Source: Fictibacillus gelatini DSM 15865 (GTDB taxonomy: Bacteria > Bacillota > Bacilli > Bacillales > Fictibacillaceae). From it: 38,259 nt of DNA. Location: NCBI RefSeq assembly GCF_000430745.1, contig NZ_AUMP01000037.1, positions 1 to 38,259 of the forward strand, in the 5' to 3' direction. The first letter of the stretch is position 1. Every line of letters starts with the position of its first letter. The notes under the pieces were generated by a model. That model ran no database searches, had not been told where the DNA came from, and saw only the letters and a list, made by a program, of their open reading frames with translations. A program made the translations under genes and the position numbers. Below, one piece after another: positions 15,221-22,249 of the stretch.

Positions 15221-15246
15221 ATTCGCTTACTTATCAGCCGATTAAC
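15170..15246 (+). repeat. TTATCAGCC phrase-repeat array, copy B
   Basis: Four units with cores ATCAGCCAC (15170), ATAACGGCCAC (15189), ATCAGCCAC (15212) and ATCAGCCGA (15233). Spacing is 19, 23 and 21 bases, close to copy A at 5519. The deviant second unit and the A-rich exit (AACTAAAAAATG against CCTAAAAATAG in copy A) are shared. Its left edge coincides with the break in the NERD gene. Confidence 0.75.
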
Positions 15247-15465
15247 TAAAAAATGTAAAAAAAACATATTCGTGATAATTCAATCGTTTTTACATACAGA
15301 AAAAGTTACCATTAAATGGGCGGATTCATCAGTGACTTTTTTACCAAAAATTGAAGATTTGCTTTTCATATCCGGCGAAAGTAGTAAAAATAAAGGGATT
15401 TACTGAACAGGCGGAGAACAAAGTAAAAGAGGTATTGTCTAAGTTTGTTTAAGGAGATGAGTTCC
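15247..15465 (+). other. Intergenic stretch before the M20 amidohydrolase
   Basis: No complete gene is visible. One frame ending at the TAA just before the ribosome site (15449-15451) reads as a plausible C-terminal tail (VVKIKGFTEQAENKVKEVLS) but has no start and is closed upstream by a stop, so it could be the end of a deleted gene. The amidohydrolase promoter must lie here but I cannot place it with confidence. Confidence 0.3.
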
Positions 15466-16686
15466 GTGGACAAGTTGTTTGCATTGTTGGATTCCTTTTA
15501 TCATGAAATGGTCGATATTAGACGCTATCTTCATCAGCATCCCGAATTGTCATTTGAAGAGGTAAAAACGCCAGAATTTATCGCTGAATATCATCGCAAT
15601 CTCGGTCATGAAGTGCGTACGGGCGTTGGCGGAAGAGGGGTAGTCGCCACCCTCAAGGGAGCGAAGCCAGGAAAGACCGTTGCACTGCGCGCTGATTTTG
15701 ATGCGCTCCCTATCCAGGAGGAAAATGATGTGCCTTACAAATCAAAAGTTCCTGGAGTTATGCATGCTTGCGGCCATGATGGACATACCGCTACATTGCT
15801 TGTTTTAGCAAAAGTTTTAAACCAGTTAAAAGAACATATAGAAGGAAATGTCGTTTTTATTCACCAGCATGCCGAAGAACTTGCCCCCGGGGGAGCCATC
15901 GCCATGATTGAAGATGGCTGCCTGGATGGGGTAGATGTCATCATCGGAACGCACTTATGGGCGACGATTCCCTGTGGCCAGATTGGATATCGGTCAGGAC
16001 CGATCATGGCGGCGTCCGACCGTTTTGAAATAAAAATTCAAGGGAAAGGCGGGCACGGCGCCCAGCCGCATGTAACGAAAGACAGCATCGTAGTCGGGGC
16101 CCAGCTAGTGACGAATTTACAGCAAATTGTCGCAAGAAGGGTAAAGCCGATCGACGCTGCTGTTGTGTCAGTCGGTTCGTTTGAAGCGAAAAATGCGTTT
16201 AATGTGATTGCCGATAGTGCTTTATTAATCGGAACGGTTCGAACGTTTAAAGAAGAGGTAAGAGATTTTATTGAACAAGAAATTGAGCGGATAGTAAAAG
16301 GTACATGTTTATCTGCAGATGTAGACTATTCATATCATTATCAAAAAGGCTACCCTGCTGTCGTCAACCATAAAGAAGAAACAGAGTTTTTGGCAAAATT
16401 AGCTGAAAACGTGCCGGGTGTTTCGTCCGTTTTTGAAATGGAGCCGGATATGGGCGGTGAAGATTTCGCTTATTATTTGCAGCATGTAAAAGGAACGTTC
16501 TTCTTTACAGGGGCGCAAAATCCGGAGTGGGAAACAACGTACCCTCACCATCATCCGAAATTTGAAATTGATGAGCGGGCCATGCTAATCGCAGCCAAAA
16601 CGCTGGGCAATGCGGTGTTTACGTATTTAGAGCAGAGGGGCGCTTTAGGAGCGAGAGAAGAAAAAATCAATAGCCAGGTTTCATAA
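15466..16686 (+). CDS. M20 family amidohydrolase (N-acyl-amino-acid / hippurate hydrolase type)
   Basis: A 406-residue metal-dependent amidohydrolase resembling B. subtilis YhaA and the bacterial aminoacylase AmaA. Metal-binding and catalytic motifs are in order: LRADFDALPIQEEN, GVMHACGHDGHTA, the HQHAEE catalytic glutamate, and MGGEDFAYY near the C-terminus. The dimerisation domain occupies about residues 185-300 (GKGGHGAQPH). It probably removes acyl groups from amino acids or small peptides in the cytoplasm. The start is GTG 15466, with AAGGAGATG seven bases upstream; TTG 15445 and ATG 15457 fit the ribosome site worse. Confidence 0.88.
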   Translation: MDKLFALLDSFYHEMVDIRRYLHQHPELSFEEVKTPEFIAEYHRNLGHEVRTGVGGRGVVATLKGAKPGKTVALRADFDALPIQEENDVPYKSKVPGVMHACGHDGHTATLLVLAKVLNQLKEHIEGNVVFIHQHAEELAPGGAIAMIEDGCLDGVDVIIGTHLWATIPCGQIGYRSGPIMAASDRFEIKIQGKGGHGAQPHVTKDSIVVGAQLVTNLQQIVARRVKPIDAAVVSVGSFEAKNAFNVIADSALLIGTVRTFKEEVRDFIEQEIERIVKGTCLSADVDYSYHYQKGYPAVVNHKEETEFLAKLAENVPGVSSVFEMEPDMGGEDFAYYLQHVKGTFFFTGAQNPEWETTYPHHHPKFEIDERAMLIAAKTLGNAVFTYLEQRGALGAREEKINSQVS

Positions 16687-16693
16687 TCTTGAT

Positions 16694-16724
16694 AAAAAGA
16701 GGGGGGACCCACCCTCTTTTTATT
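16694..16724 (+). terminator. Terminator after the M20 gene
   Basis: AAAAAGAGGG (16694-16703) pairs with CCCTCTTTTT (16712-16721). Confidence 0.8.
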
Positions 16725-16803
16725 AAAATGTATTAAATAAAAATTTAGAAAATACAAAATATATATTGAGGTTTTCCAATGAATGCTATAAGCTAGTTTG
16801 TGA

Positions 16804-16839
16804 GAACGAATTCATGAAATCGTTCCCATAGACTAGAAT
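16804..16839 (+). promoter_or_regulatory. Candidate promoter overlapped by a 22-bp palindrome
   Basis: TTCATG (16811-16816), a 17-base spacer and TAGAAT (16834-16839) make a plausible sigma-A promoter for the sugar operon, giving a leader of about 200 bases. An almost perfect inverted repeat at 16804-16825 (GAACGA-N10-TCGTTC with TTCATGAA in the centre) covers the -35. It could bind a specific regulator; none is encoded next to the operon. Confidence 0.45.
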
Positions 16840-17008
16840 AATTTTTTCGTATAGGATGCTCTCGATATTTATAAATGGAGACTCACTTCATCCAAACGTT
16901 CAAGAATTACCACTAACGTTGATAAAAAGAAATTTTTGTTGACGACGTTTGTCAGCAGGAAGTCAAAAGGCGTTCAGCAAAAGTGGAAACTGTAAATTTT
17001 TTTAGTTT

Positions 17009-17022
17009 TGAAATCGATTTCA
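17009..17022. promoter_or_regulatory. Catabolite-responsive element (cre)
   Basis: TGAAATCGATTTCA is a perfect 14-bp palindrome and matches every position of the CcpA consensus TGWAANCGNTNWCA. It lies 26 bp before the Gfo/Idh/MocA start, within the leader, where CcpA normally represses by roadblock. A dedicated LacI-type regulator could use the same kind of site. Confidence 0.75.
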
Positions 17023-17048
17023 ATTTTAGAAAAAAGGAAGGGATTAAG

Positions 17049-18146
17049 ATGAATAAAAAATTAAAGGTTGGAATCATTGGATGCGGAGGGATTGCGAATG
17101 GAAAGCATATGCCAAGTCTTGCAAAGTTAGATCAAGTCGAAATCGTTGCGTTTTGTGACATCGTTTTAGAACGGGCACATAAAGCCGCACAAGAATTCGG
17201 GGTAGCAGGGTCAAAGGTGTATGAAGATTACAAGGAATTGTTGCAAGATCCCGCAATTGATGTCGTTCATGTATGCACACCGAACGATTCCCATGCCGAC
17301 ATTACCGTCAGTGCATTAGAAGCCGGGAAGCATGTCATGTGTGAAAAACCGATGGCGAAAACGTCTTCGGAAGCACGAAGAATGGTGGAAGCGGCAAAAC
17401 GGACAGGGAAGAAGCTCACGATAGGCTATCAAAACCGCTTTCGCCAGGACAGCCAATATTTACATAAAGTTTGCGAAGAAGGCGGGCTGGGGGACATTTA
17501 CTTTGCTAAAGCCCATGCGATCCGTCGCCGTGCCGTTCCGACATGGGGAGTTTTTCTTGATGAAGAGAAGCAAGGCGGAGGACCATTGATCGATATTGGA
17601 ACACACGCGCTTGACCTGACATTATGGATGATGAATAACTATAGGCCGAAAGCGGTAATGGGGACAACCTACCATAAACTTGGCCAAAAGAAAAACGCCG
17701 CTAATGCATGGGGGCCGTGGGATCCGGAGAAGTTTACGGTGGAGGATTCAGCGTTTGGGTTTATCACGATGGAAAATGGGGCGACGATCATGCTCGAGTC
17801 GAGCTGGGCGCTTAATTCTCTAGAGGTAGGAGAGGCAAAGTGCACGTTAGCTGGCACTGAAGGCGGAGCCGACATGAACGACGGATTGCGTATCCATGGT
17901 GAAAAACACGGGAAACTGTTTACGACGAATGTGGAATTAAACACTGGCGGAGTAGCTTTCTATGATGAAAATAGCGAAAGTGAAGCGGATCTTGAGGCAC
18001 GATTATGGATTGAAAGCATTTTAAATGATACAGAGCCAGTCGTTAAACCGGAAGAAGCACTTGTTGTCACCGAAATTCTTGAAGCCATCTATGAATCTTC
18101 TAAAACGGGAAAAGCGGTTTATTTTGATAAAATACCTGCTTTGTAG
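17049..18146 (+). CDS. Gfo/Idh/MocA family oxidoreductase
   Basis: A 365-residue NAD(P)-dependent sugar or inositol-type dehydrogenase. The N-terminal Rossmann fold ([17 protein letters not shown]) is followed by the family's EKP motif (CEKPMAK, Lys100) and, in the C-terminal domain, [15 protein letters not shown] carrying the catalytic Asp and His (about residues 180-192). It begins a three-gene operon with a ThuA-like and a TIM-barrel protein, a set typical of pathways that oxidise the C3 hydroxyl of glycosides. ATG 17049 follows AAGGAAGGG; the frame extends upstream to 16983, but that part overlaps the cre. Confidence 0.9.
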   Translation: MNKKLKVGIIGCGGIANGKHMPSLAKLDQVEIVAFCDIVLERAHKAAQEFGVAGSKVYEDYKELLQDPAIDVVHVCTPNDSHADITVSALEAGKHVMCEKPMAKTSSEARRMVEAAKRTGKKLTIGYQNRFRQDSQYLHKVCEEGGLGDIYFAKAHAIRRRAVPTWGVFLDEEKQGGGPLIDIGTHALDLTLWMMNNYRPKAVMGTTYHKLGQKKNAANAWGPWDPEKFTVEDSAFGFITMENGATIMLESSWALNSLEVGEAKCTLAGTEGGADMNDGLRIHGEKHGKLFTTNVELNTGGVAFYDENSESEADLEARLWIESILNDTEPVVKPEEALVVTEILEAIYESSKTGKAVYFDKIPAL

Positions 18147-18183
18147 TAAGGATTCCGATTATCTTGAAAAGGAGAAAACCGAA

Positions 18184-18909
18184 ATGACTAAAGTTACCGT
18201 ATGGAATGAAAACCGGCATGAACAATCGAATGAGGAAGTGAAGAAAATCTATCCCGAAGGAATTCATGGGGCCATTTCTAATTTCCTATCGAAGGCCAAT
18301 TTTGACGTGAGAACAGCAACTCTTGATGAACCGGAACACGGTTTAACGGATGAAGTGCTGGAAAATACAGATGTGTTAATTTGGTGGGGGCATTTGGCTC
18401 ATCATGAAGTAGAGGATCGAGTTGTTAAAAAAGTACAGAATCGTGTGTTGGACGGAATGGGGCTAATTGTGCTGCATTCCGGCCACTTTTCGAAAATATT
18501 TAAAACATTGATGGGGACGAGCTGTGATTTGAAATGGCGTGAAGCAAACGAAACCGAACGGCTCTGGGTTGCTGATCCGAGCCACCCCATCACTGAAGGA
18601 ATTGGAGAGTTTATACAGCTTGAGAAGGAAGAAATGTATGGTGAGCACTTTGATATTCCGGCCCCGGATGAGCTCGTATTGATCAGCTGGTTTGAAGGAG
18701 GAGAAGTGTTCAGAAGCGGATGCACCTACAGAAGAGGGAAAGGAAAAGTGTTTTACTTCCGTCCGGGACATGAAACATACCCCACTTATCACAATGAGCA
18801 AATTCAGCGCGTCATTGTCAATGCGGTAAACTGGGCAAAGCCTGTCAAACGGGAAAAGCCAGTCTACGGTAATGCAAAGCCGCTTGAGCCGCTAACTGTC
18901 AAATCTTAA
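18184..18909 (+). CDS. ThuA-like domain protein
   Basis: A 241-residue protein with the ThuA (trehalose utilisation) fold, related to class I glutamine amidotransferases. Recognisable parts are [29 protein letters not shown], the central [20 protein letters not shown] and the C-terminal [18 protein letters not shown]. In rhizobia ThuA works with the Gfo/Idh-type dehydrogenase ThuB on 3-keto disaccharides. It follows the oxidoreductase by 37 bases and precedes an isomerase-like gene. AAAAGGAGAAAA before ATG 18184 sets the start; the longer frame from 18025 lies inside the preceding gene. Confidence 0.85.
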   Translation: MTKVTVWNENRHEQSNEEVKKIYPEGIHGAISNFLSKANFDVRTATLDEPEHGLTDEVLENTDVLIWWGHLAHHEVEDRVVKKVQNRVLDGMGLIVLHSGHFSKIFKTLMGTSCDLKWREANETERLWVADPSHPITEGIGEFIQLEKEEMYGEHFDIPAPDELVLISWFEGGEVFRSGCTYRRGKGKVFYFRPGHETYPTYHNEQIQRVIVNAVNWAKPVKREKPVYGNAKPLEPLTVKS

Positions 18910-18996
18910 AAGAGACGGCCGGTAAGTAAAGCCCCGGCTGATGAACAAAAATAGATCAGCAGTCGCTTTCAATTTATAAAGGAAGGTGTCAAACGT

Positions 18997-19965
18997 ATGA
19001 AATTAGGTGTTTTTACCGTTTTGTTTTCACAAAAAACGTTTACTGAAATGCTCGATTATGTAAAAAAAGCCGGGGTGTCCGCCGTTGAAATTGGCACCGG
19101 CAACTATCCAGGAAATGCGCATTGCGATTTAGATGTGCTTCTTGAGAGCGGGGAGAAGCGGAAGGAATACATGCGGGAAATTGAGTCAAGAGGGCTTATG
19201 ATCAGCGCTTTTAGCTGCCATGGCAATCCGCTTTCTCCAAACAAAGAGTTCGCGAAACAATCCCATGAGACGTATGTCAAAACCGTTCGGCTTGCAGAAA
19301 TGTTAGGTGTACCAGTCGTGAATTGCTTCTCGGGGGTAGCCGGGGATCACGAAGGCGCGAAACACCCTAACTGGCCTGTCGCGCCATGGCCAAATGAATA
19401 TGGAGAAGTATTAAAGTGGCAATGGGAAGAGCAGCTGATTCCTTATTGGAAAGAATGGGGCCAGTATGCGAAAAACCACAATGTAAAAATTGGCCTTGAA
19501 CTTCACGGGGGCTTTCTAGTTCATACCCCCTATACATTGCTTAAGTTAAGAGAAGAAACAAATGATGCGATCGGCGCCAATTTAGATCCGAGCCATCTTT
19601 GGTGGCAAGGGATTGATCCGGTTGCCGCTATCAAAATACTTGGAAAAGAAAATGCGATTCACCACTTCCACGCTAAAGACACGTATATTGATCAGGATAA
19701 TGTTAATATGTATGGCCTTACGGATATGCAGCCATATGGCAATGTGCAAACCCGTGCGTGGAGTTTCCGTTCTGTAGGCTGCGGCCATAGCACCCATGAA
19801 TGGTCGGATATGATGAGCGCTTTAAGGACATACGGGTATGACTATGTTGTAAGCATAGAGCATGAAGATCCATTAATGTCGATTGAAGAAGGGTTTTCCC
19901 GTGCCGTTTCAACCCTTCAATCTGTTTTAATCAACGAACAACCGGCTGAAATGTGGTGGGTATAA
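18997..19965 (+). CDS. Sugar phosphate isomerase/epimerase-like TIM-barrel protein
   Basis: A 322-residue xylose-isomerase-like TIM barrel (AP endonuclease 2 fold). Visible barrel elements are AGVSAVEIGTGNYPG, the metal-binding GLELHGGF, GANLDPSHLWWQGIDP, HHFHAKDT and VVSIEHEDP, giving the usual Glu, Asp, His and Glu ligands. Family members isomerise, epimerise or dehydrate sugars and keto-sugars. In this operon it probably processes the keto product of the oxidoreductase. AAGGAAGGTG precedes ATG 18997. The 87-base gap before it has a weak GCCGG/CCGGC hairpin but no terminator. Confidence 0.85.
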   Translation: MKLGVFTVLFSQKTFTEMLDYVKKAGVSAVEIGTGNYPGNAHCDLDVLLESGEKRKEYMREIESRGLMISAFSCHGNPLSPNKEFAKQSHETYVKTVRLAEMLGVPVVNCFSGVAGDHEGAKHPNWPVAPWPNEYGEVLKWQWEEQLIPYWKEWGQYAKNHNVKIGLELHGGFLVHTPYTLLKLREETNDAIGANLDPSHLWWQGIDPVAAIKILGKENAIHHFHAKDTYIDQDNVNMYGLTDMQPYGNVQTRAWSFRSVGCGHSTHEWSDMMSALRTYGYDYVVSIEHEDPLMSIEEGFSRAVSTLQSVLINEQPAEMWWV

Positions 19966-19974
19966 AAACGAAAA

Positions 19975-20009
19975 AAGGGCATCGCTTTTCGAGGAAAAGT
20001 GATGCCCTT
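19975..20009 (+). terminator. Terminator of the three-gene sugar operon
   Basis: AAGGGCATC (19975-19983) pairs with GATGCCCTT (20001-20009) and CTTTT with AAAAG inside, around a short loop. Confidence 0.85.
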
Positions 20010-20101
20010 CCATTGTGGCCCAGCATGAGTCATCTGTAAGGTGGTATGAGCGGATTGGCTCATCACTTAATGATTAGCCTCCTACACGACTAACTTGAAC
20101 G

Positions 20102-20197
20102 TTACAGCCAGCGGCGGTAGGCCTCAATCATATCGTTGTATAAATGGTATGGATGTTCTTCAACTGAATTTTTGCAAAAACGTTTAATGTACTGCAG
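20102..20197 (-). pseudogene. Possible gene remnant (C-terminal fragment, 31 codons)
   Basis: Between two terminators the minus strand reads LQYIKRFCKNSVEEHPYHLY, then NDMIEAYRRWL and a stop. The composition looks like real protein, but no start codon occurs in frame before the protease terminator. It may be the tail of a deleted gene. I do not recognise the family. The rest of 20010-20101 shows nothing. Confidence 0.3.
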
Positions 20198-20202
20198 AAA
20201 AT

Positions 20203-20232
20203 AAAAGAACCCTGAAAAGTCAGGGTTCTTTT
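20203..20232 (-). terminator. Terminator of the neutral protease gene
   Basis: AAAAGAACCCTGA (20203-20215) and TCAGGGTTCTTTT (20220-20232) form a perfect 13-bp stem with a 4-base loop, right after the protease stop. Confidence 0.9.
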
Positions 20233-20235
20233 GAA

Positions 20236-21894
20236 TTAGTTCACGCCAACTTGTGTCCAGGCGTTGGCAACCGCGTTGTATTCTGCGCTTCCCGAACCGT
20301 ATAGGTCAGCTGCGGCGCTTAATAGAGCGGCTCTTGCGTCACTGAAATTGCTTGTTGGTGTTAAATATTGAGTTAGCGCGCGGTAATAGATTTTTTCCGC
20401 TTTTGAAACACCGATTGCTGTAATCGTGTTGTAAGCGGCTTTGTTCGGAATACCACTATTCGTATGGACACCGCCGTTATCGTCTGATGTGTAGACATAA
20501 TTCCTCATATGATCCGGTTGTCTGTATTGCGGAGGATTCGATAAGCTTCGAAGCCCATCGCCGGAAACGCCCGGGGTATAGACATCTTCGCCCATCAACC
20601 AGTCGCCAGTATCCATGAAGTATCCGAATACATCGGACATCGATTCATTCAATGCACCGGATTGGTCTTGATATTCAAGTCCTGCCGTCGATTCAGTCAC
20701 CGCATGGGTGAGTTCGTGGCCGACGACATCGACAGCACCGGAAAGTGAAGTAAATGTTTGTCCGTCACCATCGCCATATACCATTTGCGAGCCATTCCAA
20801 AACGCATTGTTGTATTTATAGCCGTAATGAACGGTTGACCGGATGGTAGAGCCTTGATTGTCGAAGCTGTTTCTACCAAACTTGTTTTTGTAGTAGTCAT
20901 AGACGACTCCCGCATTATAATGGGCATCAACATCCGCTCTTTGTGATGTGGACGTAAATGCATTATCTGCATCAATAGAATAGCTGCCAGGCAAGCTGCT
21001 TCCGCCTTTTGCTGTAAATGTTTCGATTACGCCGGACATCGGTTTTGTCGTGTCATAGAGGTAATAGTTTCCACCGGATAAATACGTATTCAACGTTTTT
21101 CTGGCACCATTTACGCCATAGCCGTAACCTGTGGCCGGACCGTCATTGGCAACCGCATTAAATTGATGAATAACGTTTCCTTTCACGGCATCAACATAGA
21201 TTTGCCAGTTTGCCGGATAAGGATCAATAAATTGCAAAGATACCCGGTAAGCAAGGCTATATTCACCATCATGCTTATAAGCGACGAGTTTCGCTTTTTC
21301 GACGGTATTTTTCACTTTAGAAGCCGGTTTAAGAGAATTGGAAGACTTGTCCGCATCTTTTTTCGGGCTCACTTTAATAGATTTCCAGGCTGCTTTAATG
21401 GCCTTCTTTTCACTTATTTTTTTCTTTGCTCCGTTCTTTAACGTTTTTGGCAAATCGGAATGAATCCCACCGTTTATGGCAGTAATTTTCCCGGATTTAT
21501 CCGTATGGACGATGAACCTCGCCCCGTCAATAGGCACTCCCTCGATCGATTGGTTAAATACATAATGTTTCATTCCGAGCTTGTCTTTTTCCACTTTATC
21601 AAATAATAGATTAGAAGCCGGATCGAAAGGATAAAGATGTTTGTTCTTTTTTATGAATGCGAGAATGTCTTTTTTTGTAGGGTATTTTTCATCTGTAAGC
21701 TTTCCGAATAGAAAAGAAGGAACGGAATGGTCTTCTTTTGACCAGGTTACATGTACCGGCTTTGTTTCCGATTGATTGATTTCATGTAAAACGAGTTTTT
21801 GCGTTTTTGTACCGGGCTCATTGGCTGCAGAGGCAGAGTAGGCTGAACTGAAAATAATTCCTAAAGAAAGAACAGCAGTTAATCCTTTTTTCAT
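20236..21894 (-). CDS. Secreted neutral metalloprotease, M4 (thermolysin) family
   Basis: A 552-residue preproenzyme. A Sec signal peptide (about residues 1-23, ending SAYSASA-A) is followed by an FTP/PepSY propeptide to about residue 245, then the mature protease. Zinc ligands are the HELTH motif (His393, His397, catalytic Glu394) and Glu417 in GALNESMSD. DNGGVHTNSGIPNKAAY carries the transition-state histidine. The propeptide is unusually lysine- and serine-rich around residues 170-200. It digests extracellular protein and is divergent from a subtilase. TTAGGAGG before ATG 21894 sets the start. nprE- and nprB-type paralogues cannot be told apart here. Confidence 0.93.
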   Translation of the reverse strand: MKKGLTAVLSLGIIFSSAYSASAANEPGTKTQKLVLHEINQSETKPVHVTWSKEDHSVPSFLFGKLTDEKYPTKKDILAFIKKNKHLYPFDPASNLLFDKVEKDKLGMKHYVFNQSIEGVPIDGARFIVHTDKSGKITAINGGIHSDLPKTLKNGAKKKISEKKAIKAAWKSIKVSPKKDADKSSNSLKPASKVKNTVEKAKLVAYKHDGEYSLAYRVSLQFIDPYPANWQIYVDAVKGNVIHQFNAVANDGPATGYGYGVNGARKTLNTYLSGGNYYLYDTTKPMSGVIETFTAKGGSSLPGSYSIDADNAFTSTSQRADVDAHYNAGVVYDYYKNKFGRNSFDNQGSTIRSTVHYGYKYNNAFWNGSQMVYGDGDGQTFTSLSGAVDVVGHELTHAVTESTAGLEYQDQSGALNESMSDVFGYFMDTGDWLMGEDVYTPGVSGDGLRSLSNPPQYRQPDHMRNYVYTSDDNGGVHTNSGIPNKAAYNTITAIGVSKAEKIYYRALTQYLTPTSNFSDARAALLSAAADLYGSGSAEYNAVANAWTQVGVN

Positions 21895-21923
21895 AACATC
21901 CTCCTAATACGTTAACCAAATTT

Positions 21924-21937
21924 TAAAGGGCCCTTTA
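21924..21937. promoter_or_regulatory. Palindrome in the neutral protease leader
   Basis: TAAAGGGCCCTTTA is a perfect 14-bp palindrome 30 bp before the npr start. A weak promoter for npr (TATACA at 21970-21965, TATGAT at 21948-21943 on the minus strand, 16-base spacer) would place the start inside it. It is a candidate operator for a protease regulator. Confidence 0.45.
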
Positions 21938-22013
21938 CAAACATCATATCATTTTTGGGAAAAATGTATATTGGGAAAATACCAAATTTTATATACTAAT
22001 TAGCTTAATTTGT

Positions 22014-22027
22014 TGAAAGCGTTTTCC
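22014..22027. promoter_or_regulatory. cre-like site between the two protease genes
   Basis: TGAAAGCGTTTTCC matches 13 of 14 positions of the CcpA consensus TGWAANCGNTNWCA. It lies 120 bp before npr and just upstream of a TATAAT (22053-22058) on the subtilase side. Catabolite repression of extracellular proteases is a reasonable inference. Confidence 0.5.
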
Positions 22028-22133
22028 CAATGTCGAGATAAATGGAAAGTAGTATAATAGAAGGTTAATTTAATCGACAACACTCGCATAAAAACGCATT
22101 TTTTTAATATTTTGTTTACACAAAACTATGAAA

Positions 22134-22178
22134 AATACAAAAATTGTATTGACCACAAGATAGTAGTTCAATTAGACT
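22134..22178 (+). promoter_or_regulatory. Candidate subtilase promoter with overlapping palindrome
   Basis: TTGACC (22149-22154), an 18-base spacer and TAGACT (22173-22178). A perfect inverted repeat AATACAA-AAA-TTGTATT (22134-22150) overlaps the -35. Just downstream, TAGTAGTT (22161-22168) and AACTACTA (22218-22225) are also perfectly complementary and could fold the leader. Confidence 0.45.
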
Positions 22179-22249
22179 ATTAATGAGGAAAATTTACTAG
22201 ATTTCCAATAATCAGTTAACTACTAGACCGAATTGAAAGGGGAAAATGC

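Noticed and set aside
15185-15406. A 73-codon plus-strand frame through repeat copy B.
   Set aside because: It is the translation of the repeat and a low-complexity stretch, without a ribosome site.
16983-17048. Possible 22-residue N-terminal extension of the Gfo/Idh/MocA protein.
   Set aside because: It overlaps the cre, has no ribosome site, and the family starts at the Rossmann fold, which fits ATG 17049.
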